A DNA stretch of 64,000 nucleotides from Bacillota bacterium (GTDB lineage: Bacteria > Bacillota > UBA4882 > UBA8346): positions 24,726 to 88,725 of the forward strand of contig JAKOTQ010000011.1 of NCBI GenBank assembly GCA_029776205.1, read 5' to 3'. The translations under genes and the position numbers were made by a program. The notes beneath the pieces were generated by a model, which worked only from the letters and a program-made list of their open reading frames with translations, was not told the DNA's origin and searched no databases. Positions 55,753-64,000 of the stretch are shown here, one piece after another; within the stretch, counting starts at the first letter, position 1; every line of letters begins with the position of its first letter.

Positions 55753-55926
55753 ACCGGGACGAGGTTCTAGGATAGGAGACAGAAGTCAGGAGACACCAGT
55801 CAAGAGATATAAACGAAGTGACAGTTGACTGTATACTATGTACTAAGTACTGTGAACCAACCTCTATTAACATACTCAAAACTGCAACTGGCACTATCTC
55901 CTGTCTATTGTCTCCCAACTCCTATA
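55753..55926. repeat. Degenerate intergenic repeat, copy 2, with inverted ends
   Basis: The left arm has GGATAGGAGACAGAAGTC and AGGAGACACCAGT, and the right arm, read on the other strand, has TAGGAGTTGGGAGACAATAG and AGGAGATAGTGCCAGT. The centre contains the 25-base segment shared with 36600-36624. It could be a worn-out mobile repeat or a genome-wide intergenic element. Nothing else lies in the 247-base gap. Confidence 0.4.
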
Positions 55927-55928
55927 AA

Positions 55929-55951
55929 TAAAAAAATAGGCTAAACGCCTA
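55929..55951 (-). terminator. Terminator after csfB
   Basis: A short stem (55947-55951 with 55937-55941) is followed by seven T residues on the minus strand. Confidence 0.7.
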
Positions 55952-56143
55952 CTCATTATCATCCAGATGATCACTAATCTTATCCAAGACTTTACGAAAA
56001 AGGCTGGACCAGTACGAATAATTCCAATGATGTACATCGGTCGCTACGATAGCAGCTTCACATTCGGGACAGAGTAAAATATCCAATATTCGTAAACCTT
56101 CACCCTCCATTCGCCCGCACCCGGAACAACAGCGGATATTCAT
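55949..56143 (-). CDS. csfB: Sigma-G inhibitor Gin (CsfB)
   Basis: 64 residues. Two cysteine pairs, SGC near the N-terminus and CPEC about residue 25, match the zinc-binding pattern of Gin, followed by SYWSSLFRKVLDKI. Gin holds sigma-G (and sigma-E) in check during sporulation. Its position between bofA and the decarboxylase is the same as in B. subtilis. It follows GGAGGT. Confidence 0.8.
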   Translation of the reverse strand: MNIRCCSGCGRMEGEGLRILDILLCPECEAAIVATDVHHWNYSYWSSLFRKVLDKISDHLDDNE

Positions 56144-56227
56144 CCTGATACCTCCGCTCCGTTAGGAAATAATCTCTTTTAACTCTATTCGGAGCAGAAC
56201 GTCTTCGTGTATGTCCTGATGCAAAAA

Positions 56228-56494
56228 TTACAGCTTAATCAGATAACGGGCAACTAAAAGCACAAGCAATCCCGGAATTCCTAGAAAACCTACAAACAAA
56301 GAGTTAAATGGATTAAGCGGAATTTCCAACGTAAAATATTGAGCCAATAGATTAAATAGATAAATTCCCGCCGCCCCCAAAGCGCCCTGAAAAAGGACGC
56401 CAAATAAAAAATAGAGCGGCTTCCACAGGCTTTTACCGAGAAGATAAAGTAACAGCAGTGCCGTAATATACACTACAATTAAACCAGAAAACAT
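56228..56494 (-). CDS. bofA: Pro-sigma-K processing inhibitor BofA
   Basis: 88 residues, almost all membrane helix: LIVVYITALLLLYLLGKSL and the C-terminal NSLFVGFLGIPGLLVLLVARY, the BofA signature. It blocks the SpoIVFB protease on the mother-cell membrane until late in sporulation. The ribosome site GGGGGTG is in a hairpin with upstream sequence. Confidence 0.92.
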   Translation of the reverse strand: MFSGLIVVYITALLLLYLLGKSLWKPLYFLFGVLFQGALGAAGIYLFNLLAQYFTLEIPLNPFNSLFVGFLGIPGLLVLLVARYLIKL

Positions 56495-56532
56495 AAAAAC
56501 ACCCCCAATCGCTAAATTCTATTTAGGGGTGT
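56495..56532 (-). promoter_or_regulatory. Hairpin that includes the bofA ribosome site
   Basis: On the minus strand ACACCCC (56532-56526) pairs with GGGGTGT (56505-56499), with TAAAT/ATTTA inside. The right arm is the ribosome site of bofA and is followed by five T residues (TTTTT then ATG). It may act as a terminator, a translational block or both. Confidence 0.55.
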
Positions 56533-56566
56533 CCACTTTTAGACCGTATTTCAGAAAAGCTTGAAG

Positions 56567-56869
56567 CTATTCACTGTAAATAAATCGTTCCGTACTTAAT
56601 CCCATTTCCCGGGCACGCTTCAATAAGTAGACATACTTCTTTTCAGTAGCTCCCATGTAAAAAATGGCATGGTCAATTAAGTCCGGATCCGTTACATTAT
56701 TAAAGTAAATCTTTGCATGGGCCCATTCCCGGCGGGCCTGTTCCAATAGATCCAATAAATTATCATTAACACATCCCAGTTGGGAATTATTCCACTGAAA
56801 AGGCGCAAGAATCCTTTTAAAAAAATCTTTCCAGTAATGCGGCTGATACCGGGTAATACTCCGCAACAT
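56567..56869 (-). CDS. DUF2508 (YaaL-like) protein
   Basis: 100 residues, helical, soluble. The DUF2508 pattern shows as LLDLLEQARREWAHAKIYFN and DHAIFYMGATEKKYVYLLKRAR. Its place between recR and bofA is that of yaaL in B. subtilis. The start at 56869 follows GAGGTGATC. The function is unknown. Confidence 0.75.
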   Translation of the reverse strand: MLRSITRYQPHYWKDFFKRILAPFQWNNSQLGCVNDNLLDLLEQARREWAHAKIYFNNVTDPDLIDHAIFYMGATEKKYVYLLKRAREMGLSTERFIYSE

Positions 56870-56953
56870 GATCACCTCATTTGTTTCACATTTCACCGCT
56901 CAAGACAGAACGGTTCTAAGTTCAGTATGATCCAAATGAGGAAGATTTATACA

Positions 56954-57550
56954 TCAAAACTCAACCCGGCCTTCTAACGCTTTACCTAAGGTAATTTCAT
57001 CGGTATATTCCAAATCACCGCCAACCGGGAGGCCTCTGGCCAACCGGGTTACCCGGATTCCTAACGGCTTAATGAGTTTACTTAAGTACAAGGCAGTTGC
57101 TTCCCCTTCAACATTGGGGTCTGTAGCTATGACCACTTCAGTAAAGGAACCGGTTTGAAGACGGGAAAGCAATTCTTTAATCCGAAGATCATCCGGACCA
57201 GTTCCTTCTAAGGGAGAGATAGCGCCTCCCAACACATGATACTGCCCCTTAAATACCCTGGTTCGTTCCAGCGTAATAACGTCCTTTGGCTCCTCCACCA
57301 CGCAAAGCATTCCGTTGCATCGGTTTGAATCCGTACAAATAGGACAGACGGAACTTTCACTTAACTGTCCGCAAATCTCACAAAATCCGATCTTATGCTT
57401 AGCTTCCAGCATGGCTTCAGCAATTTTGCCAACTTCGGATTCTGAAAGGGTTAAAAGATGGAAAGCTAACCGTTGGGCCGTTTTAGGCCCAATCCCGGGT
57501 AATTTGGCCAATTCGTGGATTAAACGGGTCATTGCATGGGGATATAACAT
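56954..57550 (-). CDS. recR: Recombination protein RecR
   Basis: 198 residues. HhH segment LPGIGPKTAQRLAFHLL, the zinc finger CEICGQLSESSVCPIC, the Toprim core VVEEPKDVITLERTRVF and ATDPNVEGEATALYL. It acts with RecO and RecF in loading RecA. It lies 14 bases downstream of yaaK. Confidence 0.97.
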   Translation of the reverse strand: MLYPHAMTRLIHELAKLPGIGPKTAQRLAFHLLTLSESEVGKIAEAMLEAKHKIGFCEICGQLSESSVCPICTDSNRCNGMLCVVEEPKDVITLERTRVFKGQYHVLGGAISPLEGTGPDDLRIKELLSRLQTGSFTEVVIATDPNVEGEATALYLSKLIKPLGIRVTRLARGLPVGGDLEYTDEITLGKALEGRVEF

Positions 57551-57564
57551 CGATCGCTCCCTAG

Positions 57565-57888
57565 TTAAAACAAGTTAGGCATCCCTGGTATTTTCAAATT
57601 ACCGGTAATCTTAGCCATATCCTCATTCGCCATATCCTGGGCTTTCTTAATTGCTTCATTCATCGCTGCTACGACCAGATCTTGCAGCATCTCCACATCA
57701 TCGGCATTAACCACTTCCGGATCGATAACCACTTGTTTAACCTCTAATTTACCACTAATCTCTATCTTAACAGCACCACCGCCCGCTGTAGCCGTTACCG
57801 TTTTATTGGCCAATTCTTCCTGAACGCGGGCCATTTCAGCTTGCATTTTTTGGATCTGTTTCATAGCTTGCTGCATATTCGGCATCAT
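57565..57888 (-). CDS. yaaK: YbaB/EbfC-family nucleoid-associated protein (YaaK)
   Basis: 107 residues. Start MMPNMQQAMKQIQKMQAEMAR with a coiled coil, then TATAGGGAVKIEISGKLEVK and VVAAMNEAIKKAQDM. It binds DNA as a dimer. It lies between dnaX and recR as in most bacteria and follows AGGAGG. Confidence 0.95.
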   Translation of the reverse strand: MMPNMQQAMKQIQKMQAEMARVQEELANKTVTATAGGGAVKIEISGKLEVKQVVIDPEVVNADDVEMLQDLVVAAMNEAIKKAQDMANEDMAKITGNLKIPGMPNLF

Positions 57889-57917
57889 TTTAAATATCCT
57901 CCTTTATCTCATTTCAA

Positions 57918-59510
57918 TTAAATTGGTTCAACTTTACCCCCAAATAAGGAAACCGCTTGTTTTAATGGATCCGGCACATCGGATTCTGCCCCAGACGGCG
58001 GTGTTACCTTTTCCTGAGTATTTTGGGGTACACATGCTATTTTAATCGGCCGCCCATAAGTATTCAACAGAATATTCTCCAGAAGCTCCTTATTTTGTGG
58101 GAGCGCAAGATTTTCAAGATGAAATTTTAAATTCGGCGGAAACTCCACGATTAAATTAGACCCGTCAAACTTCACCGGCTTACCCTCTTGAATTAGCGCA
58201 GCAACAGTCCTCTTTTTGCCTTTAATCTTCTCAAGGAATCCTTCCCAATCGAAGTCATTTATGCCAACCGTCCCTCCGTCATTAACAGATGGTCCGGTTT
58301 GCTCTATATTCACCGGGGCGGCTGCAACCGGAGCCGGTTTGGATACCGCTGCCGCCGGGGGAGTCGGTGAAGGCCGTGAAACTTCAACAGGACGGGAATT
58401 TACGCTTACCGTAAACCGACCGGTTTGAACCATTTGTTCCAGCCGTTCCAGCCGAGCCAAAACATCACCCGCCCCCTGGACGGTCGTTAGTTTAATCAAA
58501 GCCAATTCCAACGGTAATGCGCTCTGAAAGCTTTTTTTAACTTCATTAGTGGCCGTCGCTAACGTTTCTATAATCTCAATATACTGTGACACACTGAAAC
58601 GATGGGTTTCACCTGAAGTCAGAGATGCAAGCAATTGATCCCGAAAATACTCCACCAGGCTTTGGCCGAATTGAAACAAATCTTTACCGTCCATACAGAC
58701 ATCATCCAATAACTTTAAAGCCGCCTTAGTTTCCCGTTTTTGAATCGCTTCAGCCAGCTTCTCTAATTCTTCCTGGTCGATTAAACCCAAAATCGCCCGG
58801 ACATCCGCTTCTACCAAACACCCATCGCTATGGGCGATACACTGTTCTAACAGACTTAAAGCATCACGCATTCCGCCTTCGGCATGTTTAGCGATTAACT
58901 GCAATGCTTCATCATCGGCCTCGATGTTCTCAGCAGTCAAAATAGTTTTTAACCGGCCGGTGATCTCACCCAAGGTAAACCGTTTAAAATCAAAACGCTG
59001 ACATCTGGATAAGATAGTCAACGGCAATTTATGAACTTCGGTGGTAGCTAAAATAAACACCACAAATTGCGGCGGTTCTTCCAACGTTTTGAGGAGCGCA
59101 TTAAAAGCTTCCATCGTCAGCATATGAACTTCATCGATAATATAAATCTTATATTTTCCCTCTGCCGGAGTAAATTTGATTTTCTCCCTTAAATCGCGAA
59201 TTTCATCGATCCCCCGGTTGGAAGCGCCATCGATCTCCAATACATCTAAAAAAGTGCCTTCATTAATCCGTTGGCAGGCAGAACATTGATCACATGGATC
59301 CACCCCATGGGGGGATTCACAATTTAACGCTTTAGCAAAGATCTTGGCCGTACTGGTTTTTCCAGTTCCCCGAGGTCCGGTAAACAAATATGCATGGGCA
59401 ATACGCCCGGTTGCGAGCGCGTTAGATAAAGTGGTGACCACATGCGACTGCCCGACAAAATCGGAAAAACCCCGCGGACGCCAACGTCGGTATAGAGCTT
59501 GATAGTCCAT
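57918..59510 (-). CDS. dnaX: DNA polymerase III gamma/tau subunit
   Basis: 530 residues. Clamp-loader AAA+ core with Walker A TGPRGTGKTSTAKIF, zinc cysteines CESPHGVDPCDQCSAC, Walker B IYIIDEVHMLT and the SRC motif TILSRCQRF. A proline/alanine-rich linker (about 380-420) leads to the C-terminal tau domain that binds the polymerase. No 4.5S RNA gene is seen upstream, although B. subtilis has one there. The start follows GGAGGA. Confidence 0.96.
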   Translation of the reverse strand: MDYQALYRRWRPRGFSDFVGQSHVVTTLSNALATGRIAHAYLFTGPRGTGKTSTAKIFAKALNCESPHGVDPCDQCSACQRINEGTFLDVLEIDGASNRGIDEIRDLREKIKFTPAEGKYKIYIIDEVHMLTMEAFNALLKTLEEPPQFVVFILATTEVHKLPLTILSRCQRFDFKRFTLGEITGRLKTILTAENIEADDEALQLIAKHAEGGMRDALSLLEQCIAHSDGCLVEADVRAILGLIDQEELEKLAEAIQKRETKAALKLLDDVCMDGKDLFQFGQSLVEYFRDQLLASLTSGETHRFSVSQYIEIIETLATATNEVKKSFQSALPLELALIKLTTVQGAGDVLARLERLEQMVQTGRFTVSVNSRPVEVSRPSPTPPAAAVSKPAPVAAAPVNIEQTGPSVNDGGTVGINDFDWEGFLEKIKGKKRTVAALIQEGKPVKFDGSNLIVEFPPNLKFHLENLALPQNKELLENILLNTYGRPIKIACVPQNTQEKVTPPSGAESDVPDPLKQAVSLFGGKVEPI

Positions 59511-59598
59511 AATTTCCTCCCTAATCCTCTATCAAGTGTTTATTCGCTACCCTTCATCTAAACTCCTTTACCAAACCTCATCCAGCAAACGCACTCAA

Positions 59599-59624
59599 TA
59601 AAAAATTGCGGCATTTCACCGCAA
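59599..59624 (-). terminator. Terminator after the MenA-like gene
   Basis: A stem of six base pairs (59619-59624 with 59606-59611) is followed by TTTTTT on the minus strand; the stop codon lies in the loop. Confidence 0.75.
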
Positions 59625-60512
59625 TAAACCATAACACATAAGTAATCCGGTTACAAGATGCAGTCCTATATTTCCAGCCAACGCAGGTATAATCTCCGGT
59701 ACTCTATCACGATACCTCCATAGCCTGAGCATAATCCAACAGGCCAATGGTATGGTTAAATAGGAGTAGAGCACATGAACCGGTAGCATACGGGTTAATA
59801 CACAAGCCAACAGGGTAAGATAAGCCATCACAACGGTCGCCAGATAAACCAAAGCTCCTTTTTGAATCCCCAAGGATACGACCCAATTTCTTTTTCCACT
59901 CTCTCTGTCTGCATGAATATCCGGAAATTCATTGAGAATCAATACTCCCATAATTAAAAAACCAACCGGCAGTCCCGCTAAAAAGGACTCCCAGGAAATA
60001 TAATTGGTTTGCAGCAAAAAGCTTCCCATCACCGCTAACGGACCAAAAGCAACGCCAACCATAATCTCGCCCCAACCGCGCCCCATTCCCATCACAAAAC
60101 ACCCGCTGTAACAGATTCCGATCATAATCCCAAGGAACGTTAAGCCTAAAATATAAAAATTATGATAAACACCAGACAGTATCATGGCAAAGATTAGGGC
60201 AATTCCAAAAGCAACTATCGAGCCATGGAGATAACTCTTTCGACTTACGATTCCATATTGAATCAACCGGCTACCGCCGCTAAACGGAGTAAGATTACAG
60301 TTGATGGCATCACTTCCCAATGCATCATAATAATCATTCAACATGTTGGCGCCGGCATGGCTGCTCATCACGATGATTAGCCCATAAACCAACGCGCTCC
60401 AATGATATATATTTACGCGCGCTGCCAACGAAGCCCCAACCAACACAGGGACAATGGAGGCCAAAAAAAATGGGGCTCGCATCGCTCTAAGCCATATAAA
60501 CAATCTTTTCAT
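59616..60512 (-). CDS. UbiA-family prenyltransferase (MenA-like)
   Basis: About 298 residues, with eight or nine membrane helices. The two metal-binding motifs are present: NMLNDYYDALGSD (about 66-78) and NEFPDIHADRESGKRNWVV (about 193-211). This matches 1,4-dihydroxy-2-naphthoate prenyltransferase, which makes demethylmenaquinone, but other aromatic prenyl acceptors are possible. No other men genes are in the window. The ATG at 60512 follows GAGGAG. Confidence 0.82.
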   Translation of the reverse strand: MKRLFIWLRAMRAPFFLASIVPVLVGASLAARVNIYHWSALVYGLIIVMSSHAGANMLNDYYDALGSDAINCNLTPFSGGSRLIQYGIVSRKSYLHGSIVAFGIALIFAMILSGVYHNFYILGLTFLGIMIGICYSGCFVMGMGRGWGEIMVGVAFGPLAVMGSFLLQTNYISWESFLAGLPVGFLIMGVLILNEFPDIHADRESGKRNWVVSLGIQKGALVYLATVVMAYLTLLACVLTRMLPVHVLYSYLTIPLACWIMLRLWRYRDRVPEIIPALAGNIGLHLVTGLLMCYGLLR

Positions 60513-60655
60513 CAGCCGCTCCTCACTTATTTTCCAAATTGCTTTCAATTAATCTACATCATAACGATAAATATATTGTGTTCAAACTTTTTCGTTTCAA
60601 TCAATTTTAAAAAGAGTTTTTCTCCCTGACATCTGTCAAAATATAAATAAGCAAA

Positions 60656-60672
60656 TAACCCCTGCGGGGTTA
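60656..60672 (-). terminator. Terminator after the TM1266-like gene
   Basis: A 7-bp stem with a GCA loop (60666-60672 with 60656-60662) is followed by a T-rich stretch on the minus strand. Confidence 0.65.
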
Positions 60673-60921
60673 TTATTGCAAAAAACTCATTCGTTGAATA
60701 TGAACTCCGGGCATTGCCTCCAACTCATGCTGAAAATCCTCAGCCTGTTTCAAATCGCCTTTATACACCAAGGTAATTAAACCATTCTCCTTTGATGGGC
60801 TAGGTATCCCCATTCTGCAAAGAATATTCTCCCCATGCTTGGTAATGATTTCTTGGAGATCAGGAGCATGTTGCGCCCGGCGTTCAACTAAGATACCAAT
60901 AATTGATAATGGTTCTGCCAC
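60673..60921 (-). CDS. TM1266-family, putative iron-only hydrogenase system regulator
   Basis: 82 residues with an ACT-like fold: IIGILVERRAQHAPDLQEI, ILCRMGIPSP and LEAMPGVHIQRMSF. Family members often sit beside hydEFG hydrogenase-maturation genes, which are absent here. The start is a GTG at 60921 after GAGGTGATC. A regulatory role is inferred from the family name only. Confidence 0.8.
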   Translation of the reverse strand: MAEPLSIIGILVERRAQHAPDLQEIITKHGENILCRMGIPSPSKENGLITLVYKGDLKQAEDFQHELEAMPGVHIQRMSFLQ

Positions 60922-61083
60922 TAGATCACCTCGATTTCTAATATAAACTATAGTAATAAAATTTATTCAGACCAATCATTATTCCACATGTTACCATATC
61001 TTGACAGGTTATAATACATATGAGATAGTGAAATCAAAAATCATTTATTATGATAAAGGTTTTTTTATGAGGAGCTGAGTTTA

Positions 61084-62145
61084 ATGCGCTTGGCATTAGT
61101 GATTTTTTTATTTCTCTTGATGACTATCACCGGATGGACTGCAGAACTACCGCCTGCTTCCCTCGAAATGTCAGTTCATTCCCCGGAAACCTTGATGGCT
61201 GTCGGGGATATTGGGTTTCCCAAAATCTTGGGAGAGCGTATCCTAAAAGACCCATCCTATCCATGGAAAGGGACCCGGGACATATTGGAGCAGGCTGACG
61301 TATTAATAGGAAATTTAGAAATTCCTCTATCCCTTCGTGGCCAAGCATATACGGATAAGACCTGGATACTCCGTTCCCACCCGCAAACCGTTACGGCACT
61401 GGAAAACATGGGGTTTGACATAGTGACCCTTGCCAATAACCATATTATGGACTTCGGTCCTTTGGCTCTCCAAGACACCATCGACGCTTTAAAATCCAAA
61501 AACATTCAATACACCGGCGCCGGAATGAATAGCACCGAAGCCCGAAAACCGGCTTGGTATGTCACTCCCAATGGCGTAAAAATCGCTTTTCTGGCTTATT
61601 CGTTAACCTTTCCGGATATATTTTGGGCTGGACCAAATCGCCCCGGGACTGCTCATGGTATTCCCACTCACTTCATACCCGATATTAAACGCGCCAAGCA
61701 ATCTGCAGATATAGTGGTCGTCTCGTTTCATTGGAGCAGCGAAATGCTGAATTATCCCAAAGAATATCAGAAAAGCTATGCCAAGCAATGTATTGACGCC
61801 GGAGCAAACTTAGTTATCGGCCACCACCCTCACGTTCTTCAAGGTCTCCAAGTTTATCAAGGCGGATTGATTGCCTACAGTCTAGGAAACTTTGCCTTTG
61901 GAACCTACAGTACCCAAGGAGTGAAGGACAGCATCATCCTGGCAGTGGATTTTGATCGGGATGGACTGATCCGTGCGAAACTCTACCCGGTTAATGTAGA
62001 CAATCATCAAGTCCAATTCCAAACCAAACGCCGTTTCGGAAAAGATGCGGAACGGGTTATTCAAGAATTACGAAACTTTTCGAAGGAATTCAACACCGAG
62101 ATTCAATTTAAGGAAGATATCGGAATCATTTCGATACGAAACTAA
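61084..62145 (+). CDS. CapA-family metallophosphatase (PGA_cap domain), secreted
   Basis: 353 residues. A signal peptide (LALVIFLFLLMTITGW) precedes the PGA_cap domain: LMAVGDIGF, VLIGNLEIPLS, IVTLANNHIMDFG, VVSFHWSSE and LVIGHHPHVLQGL. These hold the two metal ions. Members help in poly-gamma-glutamate synthesis or other surface chemistry; no pgsBC genes are adjacent, so the target is open. It follows AGGAG and converges with serS. Confidence 0.9.
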   Translation: MRLALVIFLFLLMTITGWTAELPPASLEMSVHSPETLMAVGDIGFPKILGERILKDPSYPWKGTRDILEQADVLIGNLEIPLSLRGQAYTDKTWILRSHPQTVTALENMGFDIVTLANNHIMDFGPLALQDTIDALKSKNIQYTGAGMNSTEARKPAWYVTPNGVKIAFLAYSLTFPDIFWAGPNRPGTAHGIPTHFIPDIKRAKQSADIVVVSFHWSSEMLNYPKEYQKSYAKQCIDAGANLVIGHHPHVLQGLQVYQGGLIAYSLGNFAFGTYSTQGVKDSIILAVDFDRDGLIRAKLYPVNVDNHQVQFQTKRRFGKDAERVIQELRNFSKEFNTEIQFKEDIGIISIRN

Positions 62146-62172
62146 AAAAGGGCCCTTTAATAGCCCTTTTTT
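62144..62172. terminator. Bidirectional terminator between capA-like gene and serS
   Basis: A stem AAAAAGGGC paired with GCCCTTTTT (62145-62153 with 62163-62171) lies between the convergent genes. Confidence 0.75.
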
Positions 62173-62190
62173 CTTACAAATTACACCTAT

Positions 62191-63486
<1,296 letters not shown>

Positions 63487-63503
63487 TCATGTTCATGTTT
63501 ACC

Positions 63504-63532
63504 ATTATAACCCAAGCCACTTAAAATGAAAA
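63504..63532 (-). promoter_or_regulatory. Putative promoter of serS
   Basis: On the minus strand TATAAT (63509-63504) with a weak TTTTCA 17 bases upstream. The -35 is poor, so this is a tentative call. Confidence 0.45.
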
Positions 63533-63567
63533 GAGGCACGCCTTGAAAACTCAAGCCCCATGCCTCT
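63524..63567 (-). terminator. Terminator after the glucan phosphorylase gene
   Basis: A stem AGAGGCA paired with TGCCTCT (63567-63561 with 63538-63532) with an inner CTTGA/TCAAG stem is followed by TTTTCATTTT on the minus strand. Confidence 0.75.
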
Positions 63568-63582
63568 CGTCCCTTACTTAAT

Positions 63583-64000
63583 TTATTCTGTCATATACAT
63601 CTTTGTGTAATACTCGTCTAGCATTCGTTTGACTCCAAATTTCTCATAGGTACTTAAAACGCTATTTTGCATCATTTTCACCCAACGGGAGTGATTTTCG
63701 TAATATGTGGGTATGACTTCATTTTGAAGTACCCGATATAACGCCTGGAGATCATGCCAATCCTGAAGATCAGGATTGGAGCTTTCAAATCCGTCTCCAA
63801 ACTGCCATCCGTTCTCCCCGTGAACACAGGCTTCAGGCCACCACCCGTCCAAGATGCTAAAGTTTAAAGCGCCGTTCATCGCAGCTTTCATCCCCGACGT
63901 TCCGCTGGCTTCCATGGGCCGGCGGGGATTGTTCAGCCAGACGTCAACCCCTTGCGTCATATGCTTTGCAATCGTCATATCATAGTTTTCCAAAAATGTG
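63583..64000 (-). CDS. glgP: Alpha-glucan phosphorylase, C-terminal end (runs off the window)
   Basis: The last 138 or so codons of a GT35 phosphorylase. It shows YDMTIAKHMTQGVDVWLNNP, RRPMEASGTSGMKAAMNG and NFSILDGWWPEA, the phosphate- and PLP-side region of the alpha-glucan phosphorylases. The frame continues past position 64000. It releases glucose-1-phosphate from glycogen or maltodextrin. Its terminator lies at 63524-63567. Confidence 0.9.
   Translation of the reverse strand, partial: TFLENYDMTIAKHMTQGVDVWLNNPRRPMEASGTSGMKAAMNGALNFSILDGWWPEACVHGENGWQFGDGFESSNPDLQDWHDLQALYRVLQNEVIPTYYENHSRWVKMMQNSVLSTYEKFGVKRMLDEYYTKMYMTE

Noticed and set aside
59511..59615. Possible SRP (4.5S) RNA upstream of dnaX
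   Set aside because: The gap is about 100 bases, with a terminator of the neighbouring gene and no SRP tetraloop motif.

Overview
The window looks like a chromosomal segment of an endospore-forming, probably anaerobic member of the Bacillota (Firmicutes). Sporulation genes are scattered through it: spoIID, a spoIIQ-like gene, spoIIID, mbl, bofA and csfB/gin. Four aminoacyl-tRNA-sensing T-box leaders are present. The block dnaX-yaaK-recR-(DUF2508)-bofA-csfB-(Orn/Lys/Arg decarboxylase)-tmk-darA-yaaR-holB-ricT keeps the order known from Bacillus subtilis. Phenylacetate-CoA ligase with an ACT protein, a LarA-family protein and a TM1266-type hydrogenase regulator suggest an anaerobic lifestyle. 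I cannot fix the genus; a Limnochordia- or Clostridia-like lineage is a guess. Most genes are on the minus strand. I saw no tRNA, rRNA, CRISPR array or intact insertion sequence.

Layout. 1-4.6 kb: phoU (cut by the edge), rimI-tsaB-tsaE, a MazEF-type pair, thiN, rpsI-rplM with a structured leader. 4.6-9 kb: a frameshifted DUF4015 gene, a CBS-ACT protein, thrS with its T-box. 9-17.2 kb: 2H-phosphoesterase-like gene, SWIM protein preceded by a cluster of DnaA-box sequences, tsaD, HAD hydrolase, LarA-like protein, ACT protein and paaK under a T-box. 17.2-25 kb: ttcA-like gene, pspC, mbl-spoIIID-spoIIQ-spoIID, cca, BON protein, serC. 25-30 kb: complete livKHMGF branched-chain amino-acid transporter. 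30-38 kb: GGDEF protein, Nudix, tyrS with T-box, polar amino-acid ABC transporter whose permease carries a PEGA domain, pgi. 38-44.8 kb: oxidoreductase diverging from a pectate-lyase-like protein, bifunctional homocysteine methyltransferase/MTHFR, leuA under a leucine T-box.

44.9-50.6 kb is the clear accessory island. It is AT-rich and carries a three-repeat peptidoglycan-binding protein with an M15 peptidase C-terminus, a secreted companion, a lytic-transglycosylase-like protein without a secretion signal, a second membrane/secreted companion, a decayed copy of the first companion, a tiny ORF and an orphan DNA methyltransferase. Base composition changes sharply inside the M15 gene. This looks like a modular locus of exchangeable wall-hydrolase tips with partner genes and is my main candidate for something undescribed.

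50.9-59.5 kb is the conserved dnaX-ricT replication/sporulation block. 59.6-64 kb holds a MenA-like prenyltransferase, the hydrogenase regulator, a CapA-like phosphatase, serS and the 3' end of an alpha-glucan phosphorylase gene. T-box specifier codons can be read for tyrS (TAC), leuA (CTC) and paaK (TTC, Phe). The paaK reading suggests its ligase serves phenylalanine synthesis from phenylacetate rather than catabolism.
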